Below are positions 51,553 through 61,130 of a stretch of 64,000 nt of DNA, piece after piece. The position numbers were made by a program, and so were the translations under genes. The notes under the pieces are model-generated. The model had not been told where the DNA came from, did no database searches, and saw only the letters and a list, made by a program, of their open reading frames with translations. This DNA comes from Myrica gale (taxonomy: Eukaryota; Streptophyta; Magnoliopsida; Fagales; Myricaceae), in the NCBI GenBank assembly GCA_963930655.1, contig OZ005621.1:11147001-11211000 (forward strand), written 5' to 3'. The first letter of the stretch is position 1. The number at the start of each line of letters is the position of its first letter.

Positions 51553-51764
51553 ATAAGATCCTCTGCAATTTTTTGCCCAAATTATACCACACAATTCGAA
51601 AACAGATAGACACAACAAATGGACCACATTGTAGGGCTCATGTTGTCTGAAATTTTACATAGATAGATATAAACAACATTAAATAGTGTAGGATCTACTT
51701 ATTGTATTATCTCTCTCTGAATTGTATGATAGGGCAGGAAATTACATAGGATCCTACTCCGACA
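51553..51764. mobile_element. MITE-like inverted element, copy 2, in SKIP16 intron 1
   Basis: Same family as 51043-51226. Inverted ends contain GATCCTCTGCAATTTTTTGC and (reverse complement of the right) GGATCCTATGTAATTTCC. An 8-bp GTAAACGG at 51545-51552 and 51765-51772 is a candidate target duplication, the size typical of hAT elements. Confidence 0.65.
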
Positions 51765-52360
51765 GTAAACGGCTTGCATTGAACACTTAGAATCTGACTT
51801 GGGCAGTTACGCAACGAATGTTGAATTTTTCCATAAGTATACGTTTCCATAAGCAGTTCCTCACATAGAAAACGAAGGCACTTGGGTTAGACGCTAAGTC
51901 CTACTTATGCATTGTCCTCATTGATTGGAAAAAGACAAACCCAACCAAGACCCCACTTGAGGAAACGGAGATCAAATGGCTTTGATAAAATTAAAAAGGG
52001 AATTTAAAACACTTTCTTTGCAGTCACTTTAGGCTGGTAAAGTTCAAACAAGAGTGAGAGTGCAATCCTTCGGACTGAGCTAAGAATCATGTTTTTCCCA
52101 AACCTCAAACAGTCTTCGAATAATGAGTAGCAAATTAATATCCTTTAGATATAGGACCCCACGGCTTCCTTTTCTCTCGCGATTTCCCCAAAAAATTTAA
52201 CATCTCTTACGGCTGGGAAAATTGGACAGAAGAATTCAATTTTCAGTAATCCCTTAGCCATCACATGAAAATACTGAAAATAAAATTGACAGTTCGCATT
52301 TCCGCAAGCTACCCACCTTTCTCTTCCTTTGCCTTTTTTTCGTTTTTGAAATAAATTGAA

Positions 52361-52533
52361 TTTTTTTTTTGATGACGAGGAAATTCTCCAAAGCCGGACC
52401 CTTTTGGCCCAACCCTGAAGTACAAACCCCGGCCCCCTGGACCGACCCCACAACCCAGGGAACAGGTAAGTCAAGGGCGATAATGTGGATGTTGGGGCTT
52501 GAACTTGGGACATGTTAGAACCCAAGCCGAAAT
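52361..52533 (-). mobile_element. SINE copy 2, 5'-shortened, in SKIP16 intron 1
   Basis: The reverse complement matches 19610-19786 closely: TTTCGGCTTGGGTTCTAACA, box B-like GTTCAAGCCCC, the GGTCGGTCCAGGGGGCCGGG body, and GATGACGAGG on the plus strand before a T-run at 52361-52370. The box A end is missing or diverged. It lies 39 bp inside the intron from the exon 1 donor at 52572 and is in sense orientation with the host gene. The target duplication is unclear (GAAATAAAT / GAAATGAAT). Confidence 0.9.
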
Positions 52534-52823
52534 CACAAAGGTAGAAATGAATGATTGATGGGGAGGGTTAACCTTGAAAGAAGAGACAGGGTTTCCAAGA
52601 GGATCAAAAGGCTGCTTGAGATCGAGATCTTGGGAGCAGAACTTGAACCAGAGGGATTCCTCCGAGGCCAAAGACCTTAGCTTCTTGCTGATGCACGCAG
52701 CTCTTGCTGAGTCTTTGGGACCTAACTTCGTAAGAATTACGTTGAGAGCGAGATCTCCCACCGCCTCCAAATCCATCTCTCTCTCTCTGGCTTTTCTATC
52801 TTGAGCTACCCACAAAAATTTAA

Positions 52824-53077
52824 GGGTTAAATGCATGTCATGCCCCTGTGGTATACGGTAATAGCAAATATGCCCCTGAGGTAAACAAAGTCATTTTCAT
52901 ACCCCTGAGGTAAACATTCAGGAGCAAATATGTCCTTCCGTTATGTTTACCTCAGGGGTATGAAAGGGCATATTTGCTCCTGAATGTTTACCTCAGGGGT
53001 ATGAAAATGACTTTGTTTACCTCAGGGGCATATTTGTTATTACCACATACCACAGGGGCATGACATGGATTTAACCC
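52824..53077. mobile_element. Near-perfect palindromic Mutator-like MITE just upstream of SKIP16
   Basis: The left arm from 52824 (GGGTTAAATGCATGTCATGC) and the right arm to 53077 pair over about 110 bp each, with few mismatches, around a spacer of about 35 bp. Within the arms GTTTACCTCAGGGGTATGAA-type units recur. Flanks AAAATTTAA (52815-52823) and TAAATTTAA (53078-53086) form a 9-bp duplication with one mismatch. The left edge is 47 bp from the SKIP16 ATG, so it probably lies in the 5' UTR or core promoter. Confidence 0.88.
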
Positions 53078-53086
53078 TAAATTTAA

Positions 53087-54450
53087 TCCCAGTAGAGGAT
53101 TTCTTTCTAGTTTGGCAGACATGTGATATGTGACCAGATTTACCACAAAAGTTGCATAACATAAATGATGGAGATGATTTTGTGATCATGTAAGAGTAAG
53201 ATTTTTCATCTTTAAAAGAATCATATCCAATACCACTTTTATTGAAGCAACACCTTTGAGACCCAAGAAGAATGTCAAGGTTTTTCTTTCCTTGAGTAAA
53301 CCTTGCAAGATCTTTTGTGAGAGAGTCAACCTTCATTTTCAAATCTTCATTTTCAACAATCAAGGTATTTGACTCTCTTTGTAAAGGTTTTTCATTTTCT
53401 TGAGTAGTTCTTGCGAGATTATCTCTAAAAGATATAACTTGAGTTTTCAAAATATCGTTCTCTTTAGCAATACTTTCAAAATTCTTTTTAAGAGAACTAT
53501 ATTTTGAAACCATTCTTTTAAATTCAATATATTGTTCATCAAAGGCATCTTGCAGTTCATCAAGTGTAAAGGAATAAAGTAACTATTGTACCTCATCTTC
53601 ATCTTCATTTGCCATGAGACACAAGTTTGCAGCTTCTTCATCACTTTCGCTGCTGCTTTCATCAGATTCTCCCCATGCAGCCAAGAATGCTTTCTTCTTG
53701 TTTTTGAAGTCTTTTGACTTCTTGTGTATCTCGAGATTGGGGCAATCCGACTTTATATGCCCGGGCTTCTTGCATCCAAAGCATATGATCTCATTCTTCT
53801 TGCTGCTATCACCCTTGAAGTGAGTTTTCCTTGGGAATCTTTTATCTCCTTGTTTCTTCCGGAAGAACTTCTTGAACTTCTTGGTGAATAGGGCGAATTC
53901 TTCATCCTCATCCTCAGAAGATTCATCTTCACTGGAGCATGTTGCTTTTAATGCTATGCCCCTTTTTCTTCTACCTTCATCCTCATCCTCCAAAGATAGC
54001 TTTGTCAAGTCTTTGGCTTCTTGAATTGCGGTGACTTTGGGTTCCCAACTCATAATTGTGCACAAGCATACTAATCTTGTTTTCTTTCACTTGATTAGTA
54101 CCTTCATGGGACACTTCTAGTTTATCCCAAATTTCTTTCGTGGTATCGCAACCGGAAATACGATTGAACTCGTTTGCATCGAGTGCACAGTATAGCACAT
54201 TCATGGCTTTAGAGTTCAAGGACATTAGTTTGAGATCATCATCATCCCAATCTTTTTCATCCTTCAGCTTACCTTCCTTGTCTCTAGGAAATCTAGGACC
54301 CCTGAAGATAACTCTCCATAGTTCATAGTCTACGGCTTCGATGTAAATTCTCATCCTTGCCTTCCAATAGTTATAGGCATTCCCATTAAACAAGGGAGGT
54401 CGATTCGTCGACTGCCCTTCAGCCAAAGTGGTGCCAACTGAGGTTGTCAT
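53087..54450 (-). pseudogene. Copia gag relic
   Basis: Starts MTTSVGTTLAEGQSTNRPPL at 54450. It then has the UBN2-type gag core (FNGNAYNYWKARMRIYIE, CALDANEFNRISGCDTTKEI), the CCHC zinc knuckle CFGCKKPGHIKSDC (about 53790-53750) and an acidic stretch (ESDEEAANLC). A coiled-coil segment, 53513-53300, leads to a second Cys/His motif, CNFCGKSGHISHVC (about 53150-53100). A frameshift near 54060 and a stop near 53585 break the frame. The long gag with two zinc knuckles is usual for the SIRE lineage. Confidence 0.88.
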
Positions 54451-54471
54451 GATAATGAGCTAGTAACCTCA

Positions 54472-54483
54472 GCTCTGATACCA
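54472..54483 (-). other. Primer-binding site for initiator Met-tRNA
   Basis: The minus strand reads TGGTATCAGAGC, the standard plant Copia/Gypsy primer-binding sequence, 2 nt after the LTR end at 54486. Confidence 0.92.
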
Positions 54484-55351
54484 ATTGTGAGTCTAAATGA
54501 CAACCCAAGAGGGGGGGTGAATTGGGTTTTCAAAAACTTTTGAAACCTTTTCAAACAAACCCAGAAATGTTCTGATCTATATCTAGGAAAACTAGAGACT
54601 AGATCTATGCAAACAAAGATAACAACAACAATGAAAACACAAGAACAATCAAGTAATATCTGCAGAAGTAAAAGAGGAGGGTTAGAGAGATGACACCAGT
54701 ATTTTTAGGTGGTTCGACCAATCTCTTGCCTAGGTCCACCCCCAAGGCTATTGACTTCCTTGGGCTTCCTCCACTATTCTCCAAATGAATACACCTTAGC
54801 TTCCGGGGTGCTAAGGAACCGTTACAAAGCGTTTTCCGAGCTTACGCTTCAACTCGTTTCTCAAATCCCAAACCCTAGGGATTTCTTCTACATCTCACAA
54901 GTAGGATACAGTGTTCACACAACACTAGGAAGGTTTACAAGATTAGGGTAAAGTGATTGAAGGCTCTCTAAACCGGATGTACAAGTGGGTAGCTCAAGAA
55001 ACTAAAGGGCTCTCTAAGCCAAATCTACAAATGAAAGAACCTGAGTTTTGCTAGAAGAACGATCTTCTGAGAAAGCTTCTGGAGTTGCAAGATGAATCAC
55101 GAGCTTTCAAGATTGGAAGCACTTCTCTGTTCCTTTTTTTTGAGCTTGGTCTCTCAAGAAATTAGGGCAAGTGTATTTCGCGTGAGAGATCTGTAGGAGG
55201 TCTTTAACCTTGTCAGAGATTTCTTCTACTTATAATCTCTTGGACATCAGGGGTCTTCTGGTAAAGATTTGGAGCCGTTGGAGGTCATTTGAGTCCTTTG
55301 GAGACATTTTTAAGTGACTGTCGTAACTCCTGGATCTGAGAAATCGAAGCA

Positions 55352-55704
55352 TGTGTCGACACCTTCCATGTATGTGTCGACACCTTGAAGATTTGCCTTG
55401 AAACTCACCTTCTGGTGTATGACCAATGTGTCGACACTTATGTCCAATGTGTCGACACTTCCCTTCAATATGTTGACCCTTCAAATTTATCTTGAAACCA
55501 TCCATTCGGGTGTATGTGCAATGTGTCGACACCATTCTCCCATGTGTCGACACCATCAACTTTGCCTGGAAATCTTCATTCTGTTGACAGTGTAATGTGT
55601 CGACACTTCTTGGTCTATGTGTTGACACCTTCATCTTGGCCTGGGAACTTGCTTTCTGTTGAATGACCAATGTGTCAACACCTCTTCACTATGTGTCGAC
55701 ACCT
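55352..55704. repeat. Array of TGTGTCGACAC palindromes in the Copia LTR
   Basis: About ten copies of TGTGTCGACAC or one-base variants are arranged as five pairs. Members of a pair are about 20 bp apart and pairs recur every 73-91 bp (first members near 55353, 55429, 55520, 55593 and 55670). The core GTCGAC is shared with the CGGTCGACCG cluster of the related solo LTR. Confidence 0.9.
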
Positions 55705-55965
55705 TCAACACTTAGGCTGAAAAGTGTTTCTCCTGGCACCAACAAACAATCCCAAAACACCTACAATGTAAAGTTTAACAAGTAAGCTTATGTAGAGTGT
55801 TCGATTATATCTAAGGCCGATGTACAACTAGAAAACTCTTGATATCATTTTCTTAAAACAGATTTTCAAAAGTATAATCTAAAGGTTTAAAAACTCGTTG
55901 TAAAACTTTGTTATCATCAAAATCAAAGAGGATTGTTTATAAAACAACCTTGGGCTAACAGAAGG

Positions 55966-58900
55966 GATATACGCTCTGTTGGTGCCAAGGCTTCATTGTT
56001 GCGAATCACCCGATTGCATTTCATCCAGATAAGGTAAATGTAGAGTGGCTTCAATTAGGAACGAGTGAGCATCCATGGTATCCAATGGGAGGGAATCAAC
56101 TGGATTTATTATAAGCATGGTCCATTCCGAGATGGTGAAATTAGGGAAAGCATGAAGATCAAGAGGACAAATAGAATGGCGACATAGGATAATAGCCAAC
56201 AAACATCGGAGCTAAAAGTTACAGCTGCCAAAGATTAACTTACCAATTATCTTTGTTGATCTCCGAGAATTCTTCAATAATCTTCAAGTTCTTGTCGGCT
56301 CACAATCTCGACAATTCCACAATAGCAGCCTACATATTCTGCCTCCGTCCTCTCCACGCTCACAGCCGTCGTAGGGTTTCTGAGTTCTGATGGCCAACTC
56401 TTAAACTAACAATTAGGGTAGACTATCTTATAGCTATCATTTAATATGAAAAACCCTAGCTGTGATAGTGTGTGAGATCGTTAGGGATCTTAGATATCGG
56501 CTGTAGGATCACATAAAAAAAATATTTTTCCAATAACTCCCTTTTGTTCTTTTATCTCGAATTTCAGGCTTGCTTTTGCTAATTGTAATCATGTCCATCA
56601 ACATATTACAATTCACCCAGGAGAATTTAAGATTGATTTGTGAAATTCCATTTGTTAATAATTATAATCGTTTATTTATCCTTCCACCATATTATATTTC
56701 ATATGAGCTAATAGGACCAAAATATTATCATTGATAAAATCTTTAACTCATATAATTCTTGATTTTATAATCTGTAAATTGTTGGTCTCTTAAATAATAT
56801 ATATATATATTAATTTCAAAAAATATTTTCACAAAATTCCTCTGGCTAGAGATTTATTTTTCTCGATTCCCTATATTGGTCTCTCATTCATCATGCACAA
56901 GACCCGATATTGTCTGGAATATTGACCTAGAAAGATCATCACCAAAAGACTCAGTTAGAGATAAGTACACAATAAACAAATCTACACAAACCTCTCAGGT
57001 CTAAGGATATCATAAACAAATTATGTTGAATACCTTCTCAACATCAATGATCACTTCCAGAAGGTATCCATATTTGATCTCGTTCAGTGCATGTATTCTT
57101 ACATTACACCTACTCGTTTGCTTAAGATCACTACCTCAATGACTGAGTACATCATCCTATTTAATAAAGGCATAATGAGTATAGACCTATTGTACATAAA
57201 CATGTACCGTGGTCTAGAACAAAACATCAAGTGTACAAGTAACCGAAAAATCAGACTCCTCGCCCTTGATTCATTAACCATTGACATGACTTTTTCTACA
57301 ATGTCACTTAATAATAACAGGGTAACATCTTATGTCACAATATATACCTAATATAATAAATATAAAAACGTGGTATCTTAATAAACACTTATTTAGATAA
57401 AAGATTTTGAGGGCATACTTCCTGTAGGAGGAAGAGGTGTTCTAGAGTTTCATCTTTCATTAGGCAAAGGGGACATGCAAGGGTAATATCTAAGGCCAGG
57501 ATGTGTGATAAATTCACCCGATTATGTAGAATCCCTCTTAACACTCGTTATAACAGAACTCACAATTGGTCTTGAAGCTGGCTTTTCAAAATGATTTTTG
57601 TTGGACTGATATAAAGGCAGTAAGCGGGAGTGGAATCTCAGCTAATTAAAGGTGGTAAGCTAATTTCACCGAAAAAGCTCCAGTTTTGTTAGGAATCCAT
57701 TGAGGGATATCAGACTGGTCGGGATGATGCGTAGATCTAGAGATGGGAGTTTTCAGGATAGCTGAGGCACTCAAAGAGTCGAAACAATTACGAATGAAAG
57801 GTTCACACAATTCATCAAGAGTGTTGAGGAGAAGTGTATTAACCTTTACATCAATCCGGATTGATGGATTCGAGGTGTTCGATTGAATAGTAGGAACCAA
57901 AGGATCTTATATAATTGATATTGAGTGTTCTCCATGAATTTGGTAGCAAAAACCTTTAGTCAATAGATCTCTAGTGGAGAGAATAACTTTCCAAATCCAA
58001 GAGTCTATTGGCTTTTCAGTAAATGGAAAAAGGAGGTCGAAAGAAGATATATGGTTGTGAAGAGACGAACCTAGAGCTAGGGCTAGGCTTTTCAGGTTTC
58101 GAGTTAGGTTTTACTCACCCTGAACAAGGCCCGACCCTGATCCGAATTGACCCCTGAACCCGAGCTGCCCCAAGCAGATCATTCGGTTCGAGTCATAGTT
58201 GTTTGAGCATTTTTTTTACATTATATTCTAGCCCAATAATGGTTTGTGCTATATCTTTTGAGAATAATGCATAGAATTAGAATATTCGGGTCAGGTTCGG
58301 TTTTTTTGGAATATGCTTCACAACCTGAACTCGATCCGAATCTTTTCTGAATGAACAAATAAACCTCGACCTAAGCCAACATGACCAGATCGGAACTAGT
58401 CGATTATGGGGTCGGGCCATCGAGCTTGAGTTTTTTGAATAGCCCTACCTAGAGCTAATTCTATTTGGAGATTATTGACCAACCAAGCTTAGATAATAAA
58501 AGCCTTGTTAAGATTTTTCATTGACCTGAAAACAAGCCCACCACTCGACTTTAGGAGACAGAGAGAGGTATATGCCAAAGGAGTGAAAATGTGTGCTTTG
58601 AATGCTGAGAAACACCACCAAAAATTCTTAAGCAGTTTATCAATAGTGCTACAAATGGATTTGGAAAGAGACATGGAGCTCATAACATATGAGGGTAGGG
58701 TTGATGCCATAGAACGAATAAACATAGCTCTTCCCATAACAAATAAAGAATGACTCCTCCAGCCCGTAAGCTTTTGCTAAAGCTGATCAACTATACTTTG
58801 AAAACACTCATTTTTCCTTCGACCAAGAAAGAGGGGGACTCCAAGATATGAATGTTTGACTGGGTTGATTCTAAATAGAAATCTAGAACAAATTCTCCTG

Positions 58901-60470
58901 AAAAGAGGGAGAGCATTTGTTACTAAACAAAAAACGATTTCTGCATATTAATTGATTGGCCTGACCAAAGGGAGTAGAATTCCATAATTGATTTAATAGC
59001 AGAGCCACCCAGAATAGTAGCTATAGAGAAAATAATCAGATATTCTACAAAAAGCAAATACGAAATTGCTAGATTATTTCTACTAAACAGGATACCATGT
59101 AAAGCGTCAACTTGCTCAGCTTTAGAGAGTAGTCTGGAAAGAGCTTTTGCTCTCGCGATGAAAAGGAAATGAGATAAAGGATCCCTTTGTTGAAGCTCTC
59201 TGGATGGGATAATATCTCCATGAGGAAAACCATCAAGGAGGACATAGTAGCGAACAATAGACAGACACTCCTTAATGAGACTAATCAAGTGGGGAGCAAA
59301 GGCCACTAGATCAAAGGCCTTAAACATAAGACCTTTTTTGTGTTGTGAGTGGATAGTGTGGAAGAGTTTTTGGGTGATGAGTGAATTGTATTGAATTAAC
59401 GCCTAGGCAGAGCTTATTAGCCAGAATTTCATATATAAGCTGATAGATGACGTTGTTGAGGCTAATAGGTCTGTAGTGATGGACAAAGAATGATGCTTTG
59501 ATTTTTGGAATGATGACCAAACGAGTGCTGTTAAGTTCCTTGAGGAGTTTGTCATTCCTAAAAAAGGACTGGATGGTGTTGATAACCTTAACACGAATAA
59601 TTGGCCAATAAGATTTATAAAATCAAAATATTAAGAGACTGAGTCCTGATGAGGGCCTTCACTGCTATGGTTGCCGACGGTCAATCCGCACAACGTCAAT
59701 TCCATGTGATGATCCTCATAGATTGAGGTGGGGAGACAGATTGATGTTGGCCTCCACTTCTACTTGGACATGAGTAAAAGCAGGATTAGGGTGCAACTGT
59801 TGTTTGCCTTTGGACGTCGGCTTACCCTCATATGGATGGTACAGAGAGCGATTGTAACCTTTGAGAAGGATGCGTTGAGAATGTGCTTGTGAAGGAGACA
59901 AAGATAAAACAAGAGGTAATTAATCCAGATCACAAACAGACATTGAGTTTATAATAACTCCCTTCATCCCACAAGAAGACATTGAATTTCTTACATGGCA
60001 GATTTGGGGAAGGTTGCAAGAGATTCTTGTGTTTCCTTCATAAAAAATAGGAGCTTACGATAATTTTGATTGATCTTTTTGCAATTTCAGGGGTTGCAGG
60101 CGATTGGCAAATGATTCGAGAGGTGTAGATTTAGGAGGTGAGCTAGGGGGTGAAGTGTCCAGAAGGTTGTTAGGGAATAATTGAACATAGTGGGTAAGAG
60201 TTGGGTAGAATTGAATGAAATGGGTATCAAATTGGATTCAAATATGGGTTTAAGGGGTGGTCTGTGTCTCAAGGTTAAGAGGTTGTTGATCAAGGGTGGA
60301 ATGAGGGTAGTCTGAGAGTTGGGACATAAAAGAGAATGGATTTAGAAGGTGCGGTATGGGTTGGGTTGGAGAATTGGTGGGCCGAGTGAGAATGGGTTGA
60401 GGGCTAGGGCCAATGTTGAAGGGCAGAAGATGGAATTTCGGCTAGGTTAAAGGCGTTGGTAGGTAGGTGC
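55966..60470 (-). mobile_element. Degenerate L1-type LINE (third type), interrupted
   Basis: The minus strand shows RT start at 59594-59320 (LVIIPKIKASFF, YRPISLNNVIYQLIYEILAN), RT middle at 59327-58923 (FKAFD, LQQRDPLSHFLF; the catalytic box reads FVEY), and RT end at 58737-58489 (GRAMFIRSMASTLPSYVMSS, KNFWW). The zf-RVT lead-in follows at 57900-57646 (WIPNKTGAFSVKLAYHL) and a relic between zf-RVT and RNase H at 56202-55966. Foreign AT-rich DNA occupies about 56212-57410. Sequence from 59640 to 60470 is presumed 5' LINE sequence. Heavily mutated, so old. Confidence 0.78.
56212..57410. other. Unidentified insertion within the LINE at 56-60 kb
   Basis: LINE similarity is absent across this interval and present on both sides. 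The right half (about 56880-57400) has an LTR-like look, but TG/CA ends and target duplications were not found. Confidence 0.4.
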
Positions 60471-60760
60471 AATACCCCTACCGTTTGATTTTCCTAAACT
60501 TGTTTTGTTAAGCTTATTAAGTAAAATTTATAACTAATGTTAGTATTTAATCTTCTAAGTTAAATAGAATGCTTTTATGCTACTTTACGTGTCGAATTTT
60601 TTTGTGAAAAATCAATATGACATTTACCTTGAAATTTTATGAAACGTTTGATCTCATTGATTTAATTCCTTATAACTAGGATTTATTGCTGAAAAATTTC
60701 TTTCATTGCCAAATAAATTATGATAATTGTTTTATTATAGCCAAGTATATATATATATTC

Positions 60761-61130
60761 GGCTTAAATACTAATCAGATCCCTGTGGTTTACCATTTTT
60801 CCAAAAAGGTCAATGTATTTCAATTTGGATTGCTTTAGTCCTTGCGCTTTAGACGTTTTCCAAAAATGCCCTGCCATTAGTGTGGCCACACCACTTTTAC
60901 ATTTTCTGTCGATGTGGCAAACAGAGATTCACATCGTCACCAATCAGGTCATGCCACGTGGAAACCCACTTTCTCTCTCCAAAGCTGAGCCATGTCACGT
61001 GCCACGCAAGCCTGCCATGTCGTTAATTGAATTGCGCATTTTGGAAATGTTGTCGTTTGAACATAGAAATCTCGATCCCCAACTCCCCTACCTTAATTGA
61101 AACCCCATTGATCCTTTGATTTCCTGTTAA
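60761..61130 (+). mobile_element. Single Mutator-like terminus
   Basis: Begins GGCTTAAATACTAATCAGAT with CCCTGTGGTTTACC, of the same pattern as the MULE ends at 30623, 42164 and 52824. CCACGTGG-like and CATGTCACGTGCCACG motifs follow near 60955-61005. No opposing end was found before the window end, so the element is either truncated or extends beyond 64000. Confidence 0.5.

Larger units (their letters stand above)
32730..52776 (-). pseudogene. SKIP16: SKIP16-like F-box protein locus, interrupted and probably inactive
   Basis: Readable exons (minus strand) are 52776-52573 (68 codons), 50866-50144 (241), 43310-43092 (73) and 32803-32730 (24 codons plus 2 nt, ending PLQLPDYIF-stop), all with GT-AG borders. 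Exon 1 starts MDLEAVGDLALNVILTKLGP, an F-box. Exon 2 has YQIWREAFSMYPW and the SMI1/KNR4-like domain through DGMLLWLEEHGRRLE and SLFPEEPPLCS. Exon 3 begins the ApaG domain (YSIRMSPLPEGC, NGEAVIGK). SKIP16 proteins are SCF substrate adaptors of about 430 residues. Two defects are seen: TGA at 50788-50786 (codon 95, in CWG-stop-LKNW, where a CGA-to-TGA change would explain it), and no sign of the short exon (about 30 codons) expected between 43092 and 32803. Otherwise the exons are undamaged, so inactivation is recent or an assembly or base error is possible. Confidence 0.88.
53087..55960 (-). mobile_element. Truncated SIRE-like Copia element: 5' LTR, PBS, gag
   Basis: The 5' LTR is 55960-54486 (minus strand), beginning TGTTAGCCC and ending CTCACA. 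The primer-binding site TGGTATCAGAGC is at 54483-54472, after a 2-nt spacer, and gag follows. The element stops near 53087, next to the palindromic MITE; pol and the 3' LTR are missing, so no flanking duplication can be scored. LTR ends match the solo LTR at 28936-30209. Confidence 0.9.

Noticed and set aside
55352-55704. CRISPR-like regularly spaced short repeats
   Set aside because: Plant nuclear DNA, variable 11-bp palindromes inside a Copia LTR; not a CRISPR array.
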